Below, in pieces: positions 18,331 through 27,221 of a stretch of DNA of 60,227 bases. The stretch comes from Pseudoalteromonas sp. S16_S37 (GTDB lineage: Bacteria; Pseudomonadota; Gammaproteobacteria; Enterobacterales; Alteromonadaceae): NCBI RefSeq assembly GCF_014694405.1, contig NZ_JAAUWV010000025.1, forward strand, positions 1-60,227. The letters are read 5' to 3'. The notes under the pieces were generated by a model, which did not search any database, had not been told where the DNA came from, and worked only from the letters and a program-made list of their open reading frames with translations. Numbering within the stretch: position 1 is the stretch's first letter; each line of letters starts with the position of its first letter. A program made the position numbers and the translations under genes.

Positions 18331-21300
18331 TTAGAAGTCGTATTTAACACCAAAGCGGATTTCGTATAACGATGGCTTGATTTCAAAGTCAGTACCCGAT
18401 GGGTTATTGAACTTTTCAAATACATATTGTCCGTTATCATTGATTGACGCTGTTACAGCATTTTGCATTGAGTTACCTTTGTTAAGTGTGCCCCAATCGT
18501 CATTTAGTAGATTGCCAACGTTTTTAATTACGAAGAACGCTGAACCCTTATGACCTTCAGCAAAACCGCCAAACTCTTGCTCAACTTTCAAGTCAAACGT
18601 CACCCACCACTCACCGTCTTGTGAGTTACGGCCTTGAATGTAACCACGCTTCAAGCCCTCACGCTCTACCCATGAATCAAATGCAGCTTTATCGAAGTCT
18701 TCACCGTACACGACGTTAGTTGCGTCAACTTCAGGTACGTACAGTAGGTCGCGATTTGCATCAGCATAACCGAACATGCTAGAACGGCCACCTTCGAAAG
18801 TGTAAGAATAAGGGTTAGTTACGCTTGCTTGACCGAATAGGCTGAATTTAGTTTCCAAACCGTCGAACAACTCGGTGTTGTAAGATAGGTTCATTGTTAC
18901 GCGATGCGGAACTTCGTAATCAGAGCGTGATAGACCTGGGTTTTGCGGGTCGTATGTTGCGATTCTGTGAAAGTTTGAGAATGCAACAGAACTGTCCATC
19001 GGGTGCACGTCTTTTGCTACTGAATAAGCGTAAGAAAGCGCTAAGTCAATACCATTGTCGAACGATTTATTCATACCAAATGAGATCACGTGGCTGTAGC
19101 CATCATCACCTTTAACATTTGTAAGCATCAAGTCAGATTCAAAAGAGTGAATTGAGTCGTTGTATATAGGGCGTCTGTCTGGTGCTGTTTCATTTGAAGA
19201 TAATGCAAGGTTTCTAACAATAGCAGAGTCTTGCTTGTCCGTGTAAAGATAATCAGCGGTGAATACGTAATCTGATTCAGTTACGTAAGTTGCACCAAGC
19301 GACAACTTCCACTCTGAAGGAATTTCAAAGTTAGGATCTGTTACGTTTGTGCTGTCATCTACGCTACCGGTGCTGATCGTATCATATAAAGCTTGTGGAA
19401 TGGCATAACCTGGTTTACCACCATCAACGAAAGCCACTGCATCAGGACCAAGCAATTGCAGATTTTTTTTATCTGTCTGAATGTTGCGAATACCATCATT
19501 TGAATAACTGTTTGAGATCCAAACGTTAGGGTTACCACCTGAATATAGACCGATACCACCGCGCAGCTCTAACTGGTCATTAACTACCCAGTTGATGCCT
19601 AAACGAGGCTGCAGTAAGTCAACACCATCAAGGTTCTGCTGGTTAGAGAAGCCATAGCGGTCTTTAAAGTTCGGGTTGTTTGCAGGAACATCATTGCTAG
19701 TATACCTGTCATAGCGTAAGCCGGCTGTTATCGTGATGTCGTAGTCGATCAAATCGAACTTATCTTGGAAATACAAGGTATTTAGAGCGTATTTAAACTC
19801 ACCAGCAGCGTCTTGTGGCTTGTGAGACGACGCGTTACCGTAATATACACGTGCCACACCGTTACGAAGGTCGTCAATGCTACCAAAACGGAACTCGCCT
19901 TCGTTGTGTTGTATGAACATGTTGAATACATCTAACTCTTCACGCTCATAACCAAAGTAAAGTTCATGATCATCAAGGTAATAAGTACCTGCGAATTTAA
20001 GAGATAAGTTGTCGTACTTTAGTTTGTTTGCCTGACGAGAGTCATCTGGGCCCATATATACGTTTATGTCACCTACTTTAACTTGGAATTCACCAAAGCC
20101 AGAAGCGCGGTCGATAGAAATTTGACGGTTATCAAGTTCTGAGTAACCAATACGTACTTCAGTTGTAAATACGTCGCTCCAGTCTGAGTAAATTGATGTT
20201 ACAAAAGACTGTAGTTCTGCACCACGCTCATATACATGGTTTGACAAAGCAATTTCATCAGAGTCAGCATCTGATTGACTTAGAGAAAAGCCGTCATTGT
20301 AGTTATATACAAAGCTTGCACGATGGTCATCATTGATGTTCCAATCAAGTTTAACAAGTAGCTTTTCATCTTCAACAGGCATACTTGGCACCATTGAACC
20401 TGCATCATAACCATACACGTCTTTAGTGATAGTGATGATTTCGTCAATAGCAGCTTTGCTTATTCTACCATTTGCATATGGTTTGTACTCAAAGATTTGT
20501 GAGCCTTCAAGTTTTTCATAGCTGGTGAACAAGAATAGCGTGTCTTCAACTAGTGGCATGCCAAAGTTAAAGCCGTAGCGTTTTTCAGTGTAGTTACCCG
20601 TGTTTTGCTTTTGACCATCAATTTCATCACCAGAAAGTGAATCATTGGTATAGTCAAAGAATAAGCCACCAGTTAATTCGTTAGTACCTGATTTTGTTAC
20701 AGCATTGATGTTACATGAGGTAAAGCCACCGTACTGGACGTCAAATGGCGCAAGCTCAACAGCTACCTGAGCAATTGAGTCAAAAGAGAACGGCATACGT
20801 TCAGTTGGGTAACCGTTGCTGTTCAGGCCAAAGTTATCATTCATGCGCATACCGTCAACAGTTAAGCTGTTGAAACGCGGGTTACCACCAGCACACTGAA
20901 TTGCGCCTGAGTTACTTTCGTCTACATAAATACGTGGATCTGTGCGTACGATATCTTTGATATCACGGTTGATAGCTGGTTTGCTTTGAAGATCTGCCAA
21001 AGAAAAATGAGTAGCAGGACCTGTACCACCCGTTTGAGCAGTAACAGGGCGACCAGTAACAACGATTTGCTCAATATTTTGTTGTGACTTTAACTGAACA
21101 GATAAAGGGTAAGTTTTACCAAGAGAGAGGTAAATGTCTTCAATCATGGTATCTTCAAATTTGTCTGAATCTACAATGATTTGGTAAGGACCGCCGACAC
21201 GCAAGCCTTTTGCTGAGAAAACACCACTTTCATTTACTACTGCAGTTTTTACTGAGCCTGAAGGGGTGTGAATAATTGTAACTTTCGTGCCTGCAGCGGG

Positions 21301-21429
21301 GTTACCCATAGGGCCAACCACTTGGCCTTTAAGGCTCGACGCTGTGTCATTTGCAAATGCTACACCACTTGCCGCTAAGCTAGCTGCAATCGCCAGCGAT
21401 AGTGACGTTTTGCGCAAAAGAGTTTTCAT
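18331..21429 (-). CDS. Oar-like TonB-dependent receptor, in operon with S1/P1 nuclease
   Basis: 1032 residues, paralogous to the gene at 14818. Signal peptide ending GVAFA, carboxypeptidase-regulatory-like domain (SSLKGQVVGPMGNPAAGTKV), plug with IEQIVVTGR, GGNPRFNSLTVDGM and NINAVTKSGTNE, then a barrel ending IRFGVKYDF. Two plug cysteines, C179 and C239, replace residues that are not Cys in the paralogue and may form a disulfide. The gene starts 29 bp after the stop of a secreted nuclease, so its cargo may be a nucleic-acid breakdown product (inference from position only). Confidence 0.9.
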   Translation of the reverse strand: MKTLLRKTSLSLAIAASLAASGVAFANDTASSLKGQVVGPMGNPAAGTKVTIIHTPSGSVKTAVVNESGVFSAKGLRVGGPYQIIVDSDKFEDTMIEDIYLSLGKTYPLSVQLKSQQNIEQIVVTGRPVTAQTGGTGPATHFSLADLQSKPAINRDIKDIVRTDPRIYVDESNSGAIQCAGGNPRFNSLTVDGMRMNDNFGLNSNGYPTERMPFSFDSIAQVAVELAPFDVQYGGFTSCNINAVTKSGTNELTGGLFFDYTNDSLSGDEIDGQKQNTGNYTEKRYGFNFGMPLVEDTLFLFTSYEKLEGSQIFEYKPYANGRISKAAIDEIITITKDVYGYDAGSMVPSMPVEDEKLLVKLDWNINDDHRASFVYNYNDGFSLSQSDADSDEIALSNHVYERGAELQSFVTSIYSDWSDVFTTEVRIGYSELDNRQISIDRASGFGEFQVKVGDINVYMGPDDSRQANKLKYDNLSLKFAGTYYLDDHELYFGYEREELDVFNMFIQHNEGEFRFGSIDDLRNGVARVYYGNASSHKPQDAAGEFKYALNTLYFQDKFDLIDYDITITAGLRYDRYTSNDVPANNPNFKDRYGFSNQQNLDGVDLLQPRLGINWVVNDQLELRGGIGLYSGGNPNVWISNSYSNDGIRNIQTDKKNLQLLGPDAVAFVDGGKPGYAIPQALYDTISTGSVDDSTNVTDPNFEIPSEWKLSLGATYVTESDYVFTADYLYTDKQDSAIVRNLALSSNETAPDRRPIYNDSIHSFESDLMLTNVKGDDGYSHVISFGMNKSFDNGIDLALSYAYSVAKDVHPMDSSVAFSNFHRIATYDPQNPGLSRSDYEVPHRVTMNLSYNTELFDGLETKFSLFGQASVTNPYSYTFEGGRSSMFGYADANRDLLYVPEVDATNVVYGEDFDKAAFDSWVEREGLKRGYIQGRNSQDGEWWVTFDLKVEQEFGGFAEGHKGSAFFVIKNVGNLLNDDWGTLNKGNSMQNAVTASINDNGQYVFEKFNNPSGTDFEIKPSLYEIRFGVKYDF

Positions 21430-21458
21430 TATATTGTTTCCCGTATTTTTAGAACTTA

Positions 21459-22319
21459 CTAGTTATTTAATGTCGCAGTTTTAGAAGTCTTGAGCGCTTC
21501 TTTTAGTGGCTGCGCGTTTTTATCAAAAATTTGATTTAATAAGCCTGCCAGTCTAATACCCCCTTGCTGTAAGCGGGTCTTAACTGTTGGCATATATTTG
21601 TAAATGTACCCGTAACTTATGTCAGTTTCATTTAAGTCATAAACTTTTTCAGAAATATGATGCGATTCAAGCAACCAATCAGCGGGTTCGCTATTTAAAT
21701 AGTCTTCTATAATAGCGTTATTTGACGTTTTTATGAAATTTGTAAACTCAGTGTAAGACAAGCGCTCACTTTCAATTAAGCGAGTATCCCAAGTGCTATG
21801 AAGATTTGTGTTATCACCAAAAAATGTAACACTGATTTTGTTGCCACCGTGATCGTCAGCTCGACCTGCATGAAAAGGTTGGTGACTATCGCCTACAAGG
21901 TGAACTAAAAAGCGCAGCGCAAATCGCTTTTCGTCGATAGAAGCCCGTTCTGATTTCAGTACATTAATACCGTAGTAAATACCATCTAGGATATTCTTAA
22001 CTTGTTCTTTGGATGATATGTCGTGATGAACATGTTTATGCATATTCTCTGCATCAGTTACATTGATATAGTGCCATTTTGAGGATTTTTTTCGCCAAAA
22101 TGTGCTGCTGTCCGAACGCATATCATCCGCCCATGTAGAAACTTGTGCTAGAGATTCACCCTCTAATAGAGGCTGCAACGCCTTTTGAGTCGTTGGGGTG
22201 ATATGTTCAGAAGCTAACTCGCCAACGATGCGATGACCGTTTGCGCCCCAAGCGAATGCTTGCGATGAAGTTACAACCGCCGCTGCGATTACCAAATGAG
22301 ATAATTTTTTCGTTAACAT
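21459..22319 (-). CDS. Secreted S1/P1-type nuclease
   Basis: 286 residues. After the signal peptide (cleavage after QAFA) the mature protein begins with Trp (WGANGHRIVGELA), whose main-chain amine binds zinc in this family. Further zinc-site motifs: STWADDMR, FLVHLVGDSHQPFHAG, DDHGGNKISV and NLHSTWD. These trinuclear-zinc enzymes degrade single-stranded DNA and RNA to 5'-mononucleotides outside the cell or in the periplasm. It is the first gene of a unit with the Oar-like receptor 29 bp downstream, suggesting linked degradation and uptake. Confidence 0.92.
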   Translation of the reverse strand: MLTKKLSHLVIAAAVVTSSQAFAWGANGHRIVGELASEHITPTTQKALQPLLEGESLAQVSTWADDMRSDSSTFWRKKSSKWHYINVTDAENMHKHVHHDISSKEQVKNILDGIYYGINVLKSERASIDEKRFALRFLVHLVGDSHQPFHAGRADDHGGNKISVTFFGDNTNLHSTWDTRLIESERLSYTEFTNFIKTSNNAIIEDYLNSEPADWLLESHHISEKVYDLNETDISYGYIYKYMPTVKTRLQQGGIRLAGLLNQIFDKNAQPLKEALKTSKTATLNN

Positions 22320-22539
22320 GTGTTTTTACTCTGAGCAGAAAGCGATAAAAAACCGCTATTTCAATAAGGTCAATTGTCCGTGTTTTTCAAGAAAACAAAA
22401 GGAGTCAACGGTATTCATAATTTCTTGTTAATAAATCTTATAAAACAGTGGCTTATGATATATGAGTAAAGTTACCTATTGTAATAAGTAAGAGAACTTG
22501 TTGTAATGGCGTTGTCCGTAAGCCAAGAAACTTTAAGTT

Positions 22540-23439
22540 TTGAACAAAATTCCAATTCTGAATAAAAAATGCACTTTTTTTGTAGTGCTAATACTCTTAT
22601 TGCTAGCAAACTGGTTTTTGCCTAGCGTGCTTGTTAACAGTGAATTAAATAAGCTTTCACCTGTTGGTTCATATTCATATATATGTAAAACTTCTGGGTC
22701 ATCGAGTTTGGCGGTATTTAGAGTGCACGTTCCTGTCAGAAGCCTCGCCGAAAAGCTAAAAAAACCGCTTTGCTCTGACCTAGTTATAGCAAAGCAGTAT
22801 GGTTCAATAGAAATTTATTGGGGTGGTAGTCTTGCGGAACAAATTGAGTTTTTAGCCAAAGGAATAGCGGATGTGATTCTTAGCAAAGACAATGTTATGG
22901 AAGCGATGATGGCAGAATCTACGCAAAATTATATGCCATTGATCGGCTATCCAAGTTATACCGCATTTTTTATTTCTGCTCGTGAAAAACCTCGAATTGA
23001 CAAAGCTTACTTTCTCGATAAAACAATAGGTTTGGTTGACTATCCAACGAGTCGATCGGCGCACATTCTTCCTAAACAGGTTTTTAAGCAGCTAGACATT
23101 GACTTGTCGGCTTTAAAAATTGTGTATGCTAGCTCTCATAGCGCTCTGCGGGAGCTGCTATCCAAAGGTGAAGTAGATCTCATCGCGTCATATTGGCAAG
23201 AACAGGACCAACAAAGGTTTTCTCAAAACTACATTACGCCCATTGCAGATAATGTGAGCGGCAGTAAATGGTATATAAAAATGACCGATGAAAATACCGA
23301 TTTGGCTTGCGCGTTGCAAGGCTCAATTAGTGATGTGGTTAATGATATTCAGTCGAGTTACTTCAACAAGCTTAAGCATTATTGGCAATGTGATATTGCA
23401 CCTTATGGGTTTATAGTGGGTAATGAAAATGAGAACTAA
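22540..23439 (+). CDS. Membrane-anchored PhnD-like substrate-binding protein
   Basis: About 299 residues. An uncleaved-looking hydrophobic anchor (residues 12-32, FFVVLILLLLANWFLPSVLV) precedes a type-II binding-protein fold resembling PhnD/SsuA: SIEIYWGGSLAEQIEFLAKGIADVILSKD, KTIGLVDYPTSRSAHILPKQVF, and ELLSKGEVDLIASYWQ. It begins at a TTG at 22540, just after an in-frame stop at 22534, with no ATG available. Its end overlaps the next gene by 17 bp, so the two are coupled. No transporter genes are nearby, which points to sensing rather than transport. Confidence 0.65.
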   Translation: MNKIPILNKKCTFFVVLILLLLANWFLPSVLVNSELNKLSPVGSYSYICKTSGSSSLAVFRVHVPVRSLAEKLKKPLCSDLVIAKQYGSIEIYWGGSLAEQIEFLAKGIADVILSKDNVMEAMMAESTQNYMPLIGYPSYTAFFISAREKPRIDKAYFLDKTIGLVDYPTSRSAHILPKQVFKQLDIDLSALKIVYASSHSALRELLSKGEVDLIASYWQEQDQQRFSQNYITPIADNVSGSKWYIKMTDENTDLACALQGSISDVVNDIQSSYFNKLKHYWQCDIAPYGFIVGNENEN

Positions 23440-24355
23440 GCCGCAGATATTCATTAGCTTAATATTACTTGTTGCATTGTTTTGGGTATTATTTAGCTTT
23501 TCTCAAAGCTATATCATTGAACGTGATGCAAAATATGACATAAGCCAACTTGCCACACGGGTCGCTTTAGATTTAGAAATGTTGCCTGTAGCGGAGCCAT
23601 TGTTCAATTACAGTGGCGACCAGCAAAAAGTAACCAAGTATATTCAAGAAATAAATGACATGCTCAAAGCTAACAATTCTCGTGTCAGTTTATTGGATAT
23701 TAGCAGTGCAGAGCCGTTGCAAAACAGCGCTGAAAAAGATGTGTTAATTCTTGAGGCTGCCCATAAAAAAACGGCCATCACTTATAGTGTAAATAAAGCG
23801 CATAATGCCATCAGCTACTGTATACCTATTTTGTTCGCATGTATTGCGTGGTTTATGTATCTCAGAGCTTACACCTTTAATAGTCAGAATAAGGTAGTGC
23901 CAGCCACGAAAGTCGAAGCTGAAAAGCCCAAATTAGTACTTAATTTAAATACTAAATGTATTTATTTAAGTACTAATCAGAGTCAAAAAATTCAGTTAGC
24001 AAATAAACCTCTTTGCTTTTACATTGCGTTGGTTGAGTTTTGTGATGGCAATTCAGATATTATATTGAATCCAAATAAAGACGTACCAGAAGAATTAATC
24101 TCAATTGCAAACAGGTATTTTGAGCGTTTGACTGTGCTTGGTCATACGGTTAGAAAAAAGCCTAATTTTTCTAATAGTCTAGAGAAAACGCTGAGCGAGA
24201 TCCGCGCAGCATTGGATGAGACATTTACAGAGCACCCAGAACTTAAATCAAAGTACTACCCGCCAAAAGCGTACGGAGAGGGCTCTCGCTCCAAACTGCA
24301 TAGCTATGGGTTGCCAGATATTTGTTTTGAAGATGTTGAAGTAATAGGAAGGTAG
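23423..24355 (+). CDS. Two-TM protein with periplasmic domain and cytoplasmic winged-helix-like tail
   Basis: 310 residues. TM1 about 9-28 (IFISLILLVALFWVLFSFSQ), a periplasmic stretch to about 128, TM2 about 131-150 (AISYCIPILFACIAWFMYL), then some 150 cytoplasmic residues: KLVLNLNTKCIYLS..., IQLANKPLCFYIALVEFC, SNSLEKTLSEIRAALDETF. The cytoplasmic part looks like a ToxR/CadC-like winged-helix region with inverted topology, but I do not recognise a named family. Starts at ATG 23423 or, with better ribosome spacing, ATG 23429. Overlap with the binding protein suggests a sensor pair. Confidence 0.5.
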   Translation: MKMRTKPQIFISLILLVALFWVLFSFSQSYIIERDAKYDISQLATRVALDLEMLPVAEPLFNYSGDQQKVTKYIQEINDMLKANNSRVSLLDISSAEPLQNSAEKDVLILEAAHKKTAITYSVNKAHNAISYCIPILFACIAWFMYLRAYTFNSQNKVVPATKVEAEKPKLVLNLNTKCIYLSTNQSQKIQLANKPLCFYIALVEFCDGNSDIILNPNKDVPEELISIANRYFERLTVLGHTVRKKPNFSNSLEKTLSEIRAALDETFTEHPELKSKYYPPKAYGEGSRSKLHSYGLPDICFEDVEVIGR

Positions 24356-24476
24356 CATTGTAAGCTCGATACTTTTACTCCTCAGTTGAGTAATTTAAAA
24401 ATGAACGAGGTTTAGCTTGCACCTAAAATGGGTAGGTGGTAGCGTTTGTAGTCAGTTTAATTTGTGTGCAAAAGTC

Positions 24477-24518
24477 TGCGAAGTATTAGATGAAATAATC
24501 TTGATCAAAATACTCGCA
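24477..24518. promoter_or_regulatory. Inverted repeat upstream of beta-flower/luxI-like unit
   Basis: TGCGAAGTATT (24477-24487) and AATACTCGCA (24509-24518) pair with a single bulge across 21 bases. It is 32 bp before the GTG start of the beta-flower gene. Operator or hairpin; no regulator can be named. Confidence 0.3.
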
Positions 24519-24549
24519 AATTTACTATCAGGTACTCAAGGAGAGAATT

Positions 24550-24918
24550 GTGCTTTTCCCATTATTCGATAAAAACTGCAAATTAGTTGCTTGGTTACTA
24601 CCCAATGCTCATATCTTTGATACAAAGATGAACTGGGTGGCATACCTTAAGAAGGGCCATGCTTGGTCTGCTAAAACAAACAATTGGCTAGGGCCTGTCA
24701 ATGGCTTAGTTTGTTTAAATAAATCAGGGCAACCTTTGGCTTGGAATCCGCACGACTTAGTAAAAGGCACATCTAGACCGTCAACGCCGTGGCGTTCGTC
24801 ACGCGTATCTCGACCTAGAAAACCTTTACGACAAGTAACACCATTTAAACCGTCACGACCATGTCGGCCATCTGGTGGCTGGGCTGACGAATCCTTTGCC
24901 ACTTGGACATCGCAATAG
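24550..24918 (+). CDS. 4-fold beta-flower domain protein
   Basis: 122 residues with a GTG start and a strong AAGGAGAG ribosome site. Four short strand-turn repeats are visible (FDKNCKLVAWL, FDTKMNWVAYL, WSAKTNNWLGPV, LNKSGQPLAWN), the signature of the 4-fold beta-flower domain, followed by a Pro/Arg-rich tail (RPSTPWRSSRVSRPRKPLRQ) and a terminal GGWADESF. The molecular role is not established. It is 17 bp upstream of the LuxI-type gene and almost certainly cotranscribed with it. Confidence 0.65.
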   Translation: MLFPLFDKNCKLVAWLLPNAHIFDTKMNWVAYLKKGHAWSAKTNNWLGPVNGLVCLNKSGQPLAWNPHDLVKGTSRPSTPWRSSRVSRPRKPLRQVTPFKPSRPCRPSGGWADESFATWTSQ

Positions 24919-24935
24919 TATTTCTAAAGTTAAAT

Positions 24936-25574
24936 ATGACGGTTGAGTGTATTAAAAATAGTACTGCGCATAGGTTTGAAGGTAATCCTATCGCCGAACA
25001 GCACCGGCTTAGATATAAATGCCTAATAGAAGGTCAGGCTTGGAATGCTCCTTTTATTGATAATATGGAATATGACCAATATGATAACCCTGCAACGGTT
25101 TACTTTATATGGCGTTACAACAAGCAAGTTAAAGGTGTTGCGAGGTTGTATCCAACAACTAAACCTTACATGTTGAAAGATGTTTTTTCTCACCTAGTAT
25201 CTTACGAAAGCTTGCCTGCGACAGCTAAAGTTTGGGAAGGCAGCCGCTTTTGTTTGGATAAAGATTTATGCCCTAAACAGAGAAAGCAAGCAGCGCAAGA
25301 GTTAATATTAGCGTATCTTGAGTATTGTTTAGAACATAATATTGGCGTGATGGTTCCGGCTTATTGGAAAAGCGTATTTGTTAATAATGGATGTCCAATT
25401 CATTGGTTAGGAGAGGAGTCGATTGCTGACGATGGCAAAAGGGTCAGGGCAGGGAAGTTATTAGTAAATCATAAAGCGTGTGAGGTAGTAAGAAATAAAG
25501 CGGGTATTTATGGCAACGTTTTATCTTACGGATGTGAAAAAAGAGGCACAATGGCCTCTTTTTTAAAATTATAG
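24936..25574 (+). CDS. LuxI-type acyl-homoserine-lactone synthase
   Basis: 212 residues. Autoinducer-synthase signatures: RLRYKCL, W36, EYDQYDN (the two conserved Asp), GVARLYPTTKPYMLKDVF (R70, F84) and VWEGSRF (E101, R104). From the ATG at 24936, R70, F84, E101 and R104 fall on their canonical LuxI numbers, supporting that start over a TTG at 24903. The usual Phe of the R-x-x-x-F motif is Leu (L30). The enzyme should join an acyl group to S-adenosylmethionine to make a lactone signal. No luxR-type gene is adjacent. Its last codons form a terminator. Confidence 0.78.
   Translation: MTVECIKNSTAHRFEGNPIAEQHRLRYKCLIEGQAWNAPFIDNMEYDQYDNPATVYFIWRYNKQVKGVARLYPTTKPYMLKDVFSHLVSYESLPATAKVWEGSRFCLDKDLCPKQRKQAAQELILAYLEYCLEHNIGVMVPAYWKSVFVNNGCPIHWLGEESIADDGKRVRAGKLLVNHKACEVVRNKAGIYGNVLSYGCEKRGTMASFLKL
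25537..25564. terminator. Bidirectional terminator embedded in the luxI-like 3' end
   Basis: AAAAAAGAGGC (25537-25547) and GCCTCTTTTTT (25554-25564) form a perfect 11-bp stem with loop ACAATG and runs of A and T at the ends. The whole hairpin is coding sequence for the last residues of the synthase (KRGTMASFLK) and lies directly before the convergent nucleotidase stop. Confidence 0.85.
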
Positions 25575-27158
25575 TAATCCAACCCTAATTGGCGAGTGCT
25601 TTTTCAAATATTCTTTTAGCACCTGCGCATCGGTTGCACTGGTAGGTTCAAATCCAGCTAAACTTGTTAAATTCGGGTAGCCATCTCCACCTGCCGCATT
25701 GTAGCTATTTATACTCATACGGTAGTTTGCATTTTTGTCTAATGGTTTATTGTTTATGAGTACATTGCTCAGCTTGCCATCGATAAAATCAAACGAAAGT
25801 CCATGATACTGCATGTAAGCACCCGAGTCGGGTGGAAAGCGTGCAACCGTGTTCAAGTAGTCGTATAGTTCAGAGCCTTTCCAGTTCATCACCGTGATGC
25901 GGTTTTTAAATGGATGTACTTTTAAGATATCTTTATAACTCACGTTTCCGGCTTCTATGCTATGGCGAATGCCACCGCCGCTGATCAAACCAAAATCAGC
26001 ATCTACTGACTCCATTTGTGCCTTTATTATTAAAGTAGCTAATTTACTTTGCTTAAAACGCACGGTAGAGCGTTTTCCATCGAGGTAGTTGTCAACGTAG
26101 CCAACACTCCCTTTAAGCTTTTGTTCGCCAAATGTCTGGTAAGGCTTCAAAAACTCAGCAAGCTTAGGATCTGGTTGAATATAGTCATTAACGTATTCAC
26201 CATCTGAACCTTTCAAATTGACAGGGATTAGTTCGTAACTGAGTAACGACTTTACACCGTTTTCAATCTTAAATTGTGCTTTACCAACGTATTTTCCCCA
26301 CTCATGTGCTTGCATGATCCACACGCCATTTTGTTGGTCAGGTGTGCATGCTTTACCAGGAGCGAATTGCGTATCTTCATTGCCTTGTGCATCAACACAT
26401 ACCGGCTCTTGAGAGTGACCGCCAATGATCATGTCTATGGTATTAGGGGCAAGCCTTCGCGCGAGGGTAACGTCACCAGGGGCGTTGATACCGAACTTAG
26501 CATCATGATAGTGACCCATATGCGTCACTGCTATCACAACATCAACAGCATGTTGTGCTTTGATAGACTCAACAACAGTAGGCAATATTTCTGCAGGCTC
26601 GGCAAATACCAAATCGCCCAAATATTCAGGGCTTGCAATTTTAGCTGTGTCAATTGTGGTTAAACCTATCAACGCGATAGTTAAATCTGACTTTTTGACG
26701 ATTGCGTAAGGTTGGTAAGCGTGGCTATTGTCTTTCTCATGCAGGATGTTAGCCGACAACAACGGAAAATTAGCCCAAGTTTGCTGCTTATCAAGAACGG
26801 CTAAGGGATTGTCGAACTCGTGATTGCCGATGGCCATCGCGTCGTAGCCTAGTAAGCTCATGCCTTTAAAGTCTGGTTCAGCAAACTGCAAATCAGATTC
26901 AGGGATACCAGTGTTGATATCTCCACCCGAGAGTAGCAACACGGCGTGCCCTTGTTGTTGGGCTTCAGAGCGCAACCTGTCTATCAAAGTTTTACGCGCA
27001 GCCATACCATACTCGCCTTTTTCGTTGTGCCAAAAGCGACCATGGTTATCATTAGTGTGTAACACGGTTAGGTACTTGGGAGAGTCAGAAGGTGTGAGCT
27101 GACATGATGACAAAAGGGCACACAAAAGTACCGTAAAAATAATGCGCATAAAAACCAT
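25569..27158 (-). CDS. Lipoprotein 5'-nucleotidase / UshA-like metallophosphoesterase
   Basis: 529 residues. Lipobox LLSSC at the N-terminus predicts a lipid-anchored envelope protein. The metallophosphoesterase domain shows HTNDNHGRF, GGDINTG, GNHEFD, THMGHY and GGHSQE; the C-terminal substrate-binding domain shows FGLISGGGIR, NRITVMNWKG and NSYNAAGGDGYP. Such enzymes hydrolyse extracellular nucleotides to nucleosides and phosphate. It would supply cdd and udp, elsewhere in the window, with substrate. Start at ATG 27158 or the ATG three codons in. Its 3' end overlaps the luxI-like gene by 6 bp, tail to tail. Confidence 0.9.
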   Translation of the reverse strand: MVFMRIIFTVLLCALLSSCQLTPSDSPKYLTVLHTNDNHGRFWHNEKGEYGMAARKTLIDRLRSEAQQQGHAVLLLSGGDINTGIPESDLQFAEPDFKGMSLLGYDAMAIGNHEFDNPLAVLDKQQTWANFPLLSANILHEKDNSHAYQPYAIVKKSDLTIALIGLTTIDTAKIASPEYLGDLVFAEPAEILPTVVESIKAQHAVDVVIAVTHMGHYHDAKFGINAPGDVTLARRLAPNTIDMIIGGHSQEPVCVDAQGNEDTQFAPGKACTPDQQNGVWIMQAHEWGKYVGKAQFKIENGVKSLLSYELIPVNLKGSDGEYVNDYIQPDPKLAEFLKPYQTFGEQKLKGSVGYVDNYLDGKRSTVRFKQSKLATLIIKAQMESVDADFGLISGGGIRHSIEAGNVSYKDILKVHPFKNRITVMNWKGSELYDYLNTVARFPPDSGAYMQYHGLSFDFIDGKLSNVLINNKPLDKNANYRMSINSYNAAGGDGYPNLTSLAGFEPTSATDAQVLKEYLKKHSPIRVGLL

Positions 27159-27221
27159 TTATTGGTAAAACTAACTATGCGCCCATTTTAAACTAAAAAC
27201 TCTAAAGAGAAAGGGATAAAA

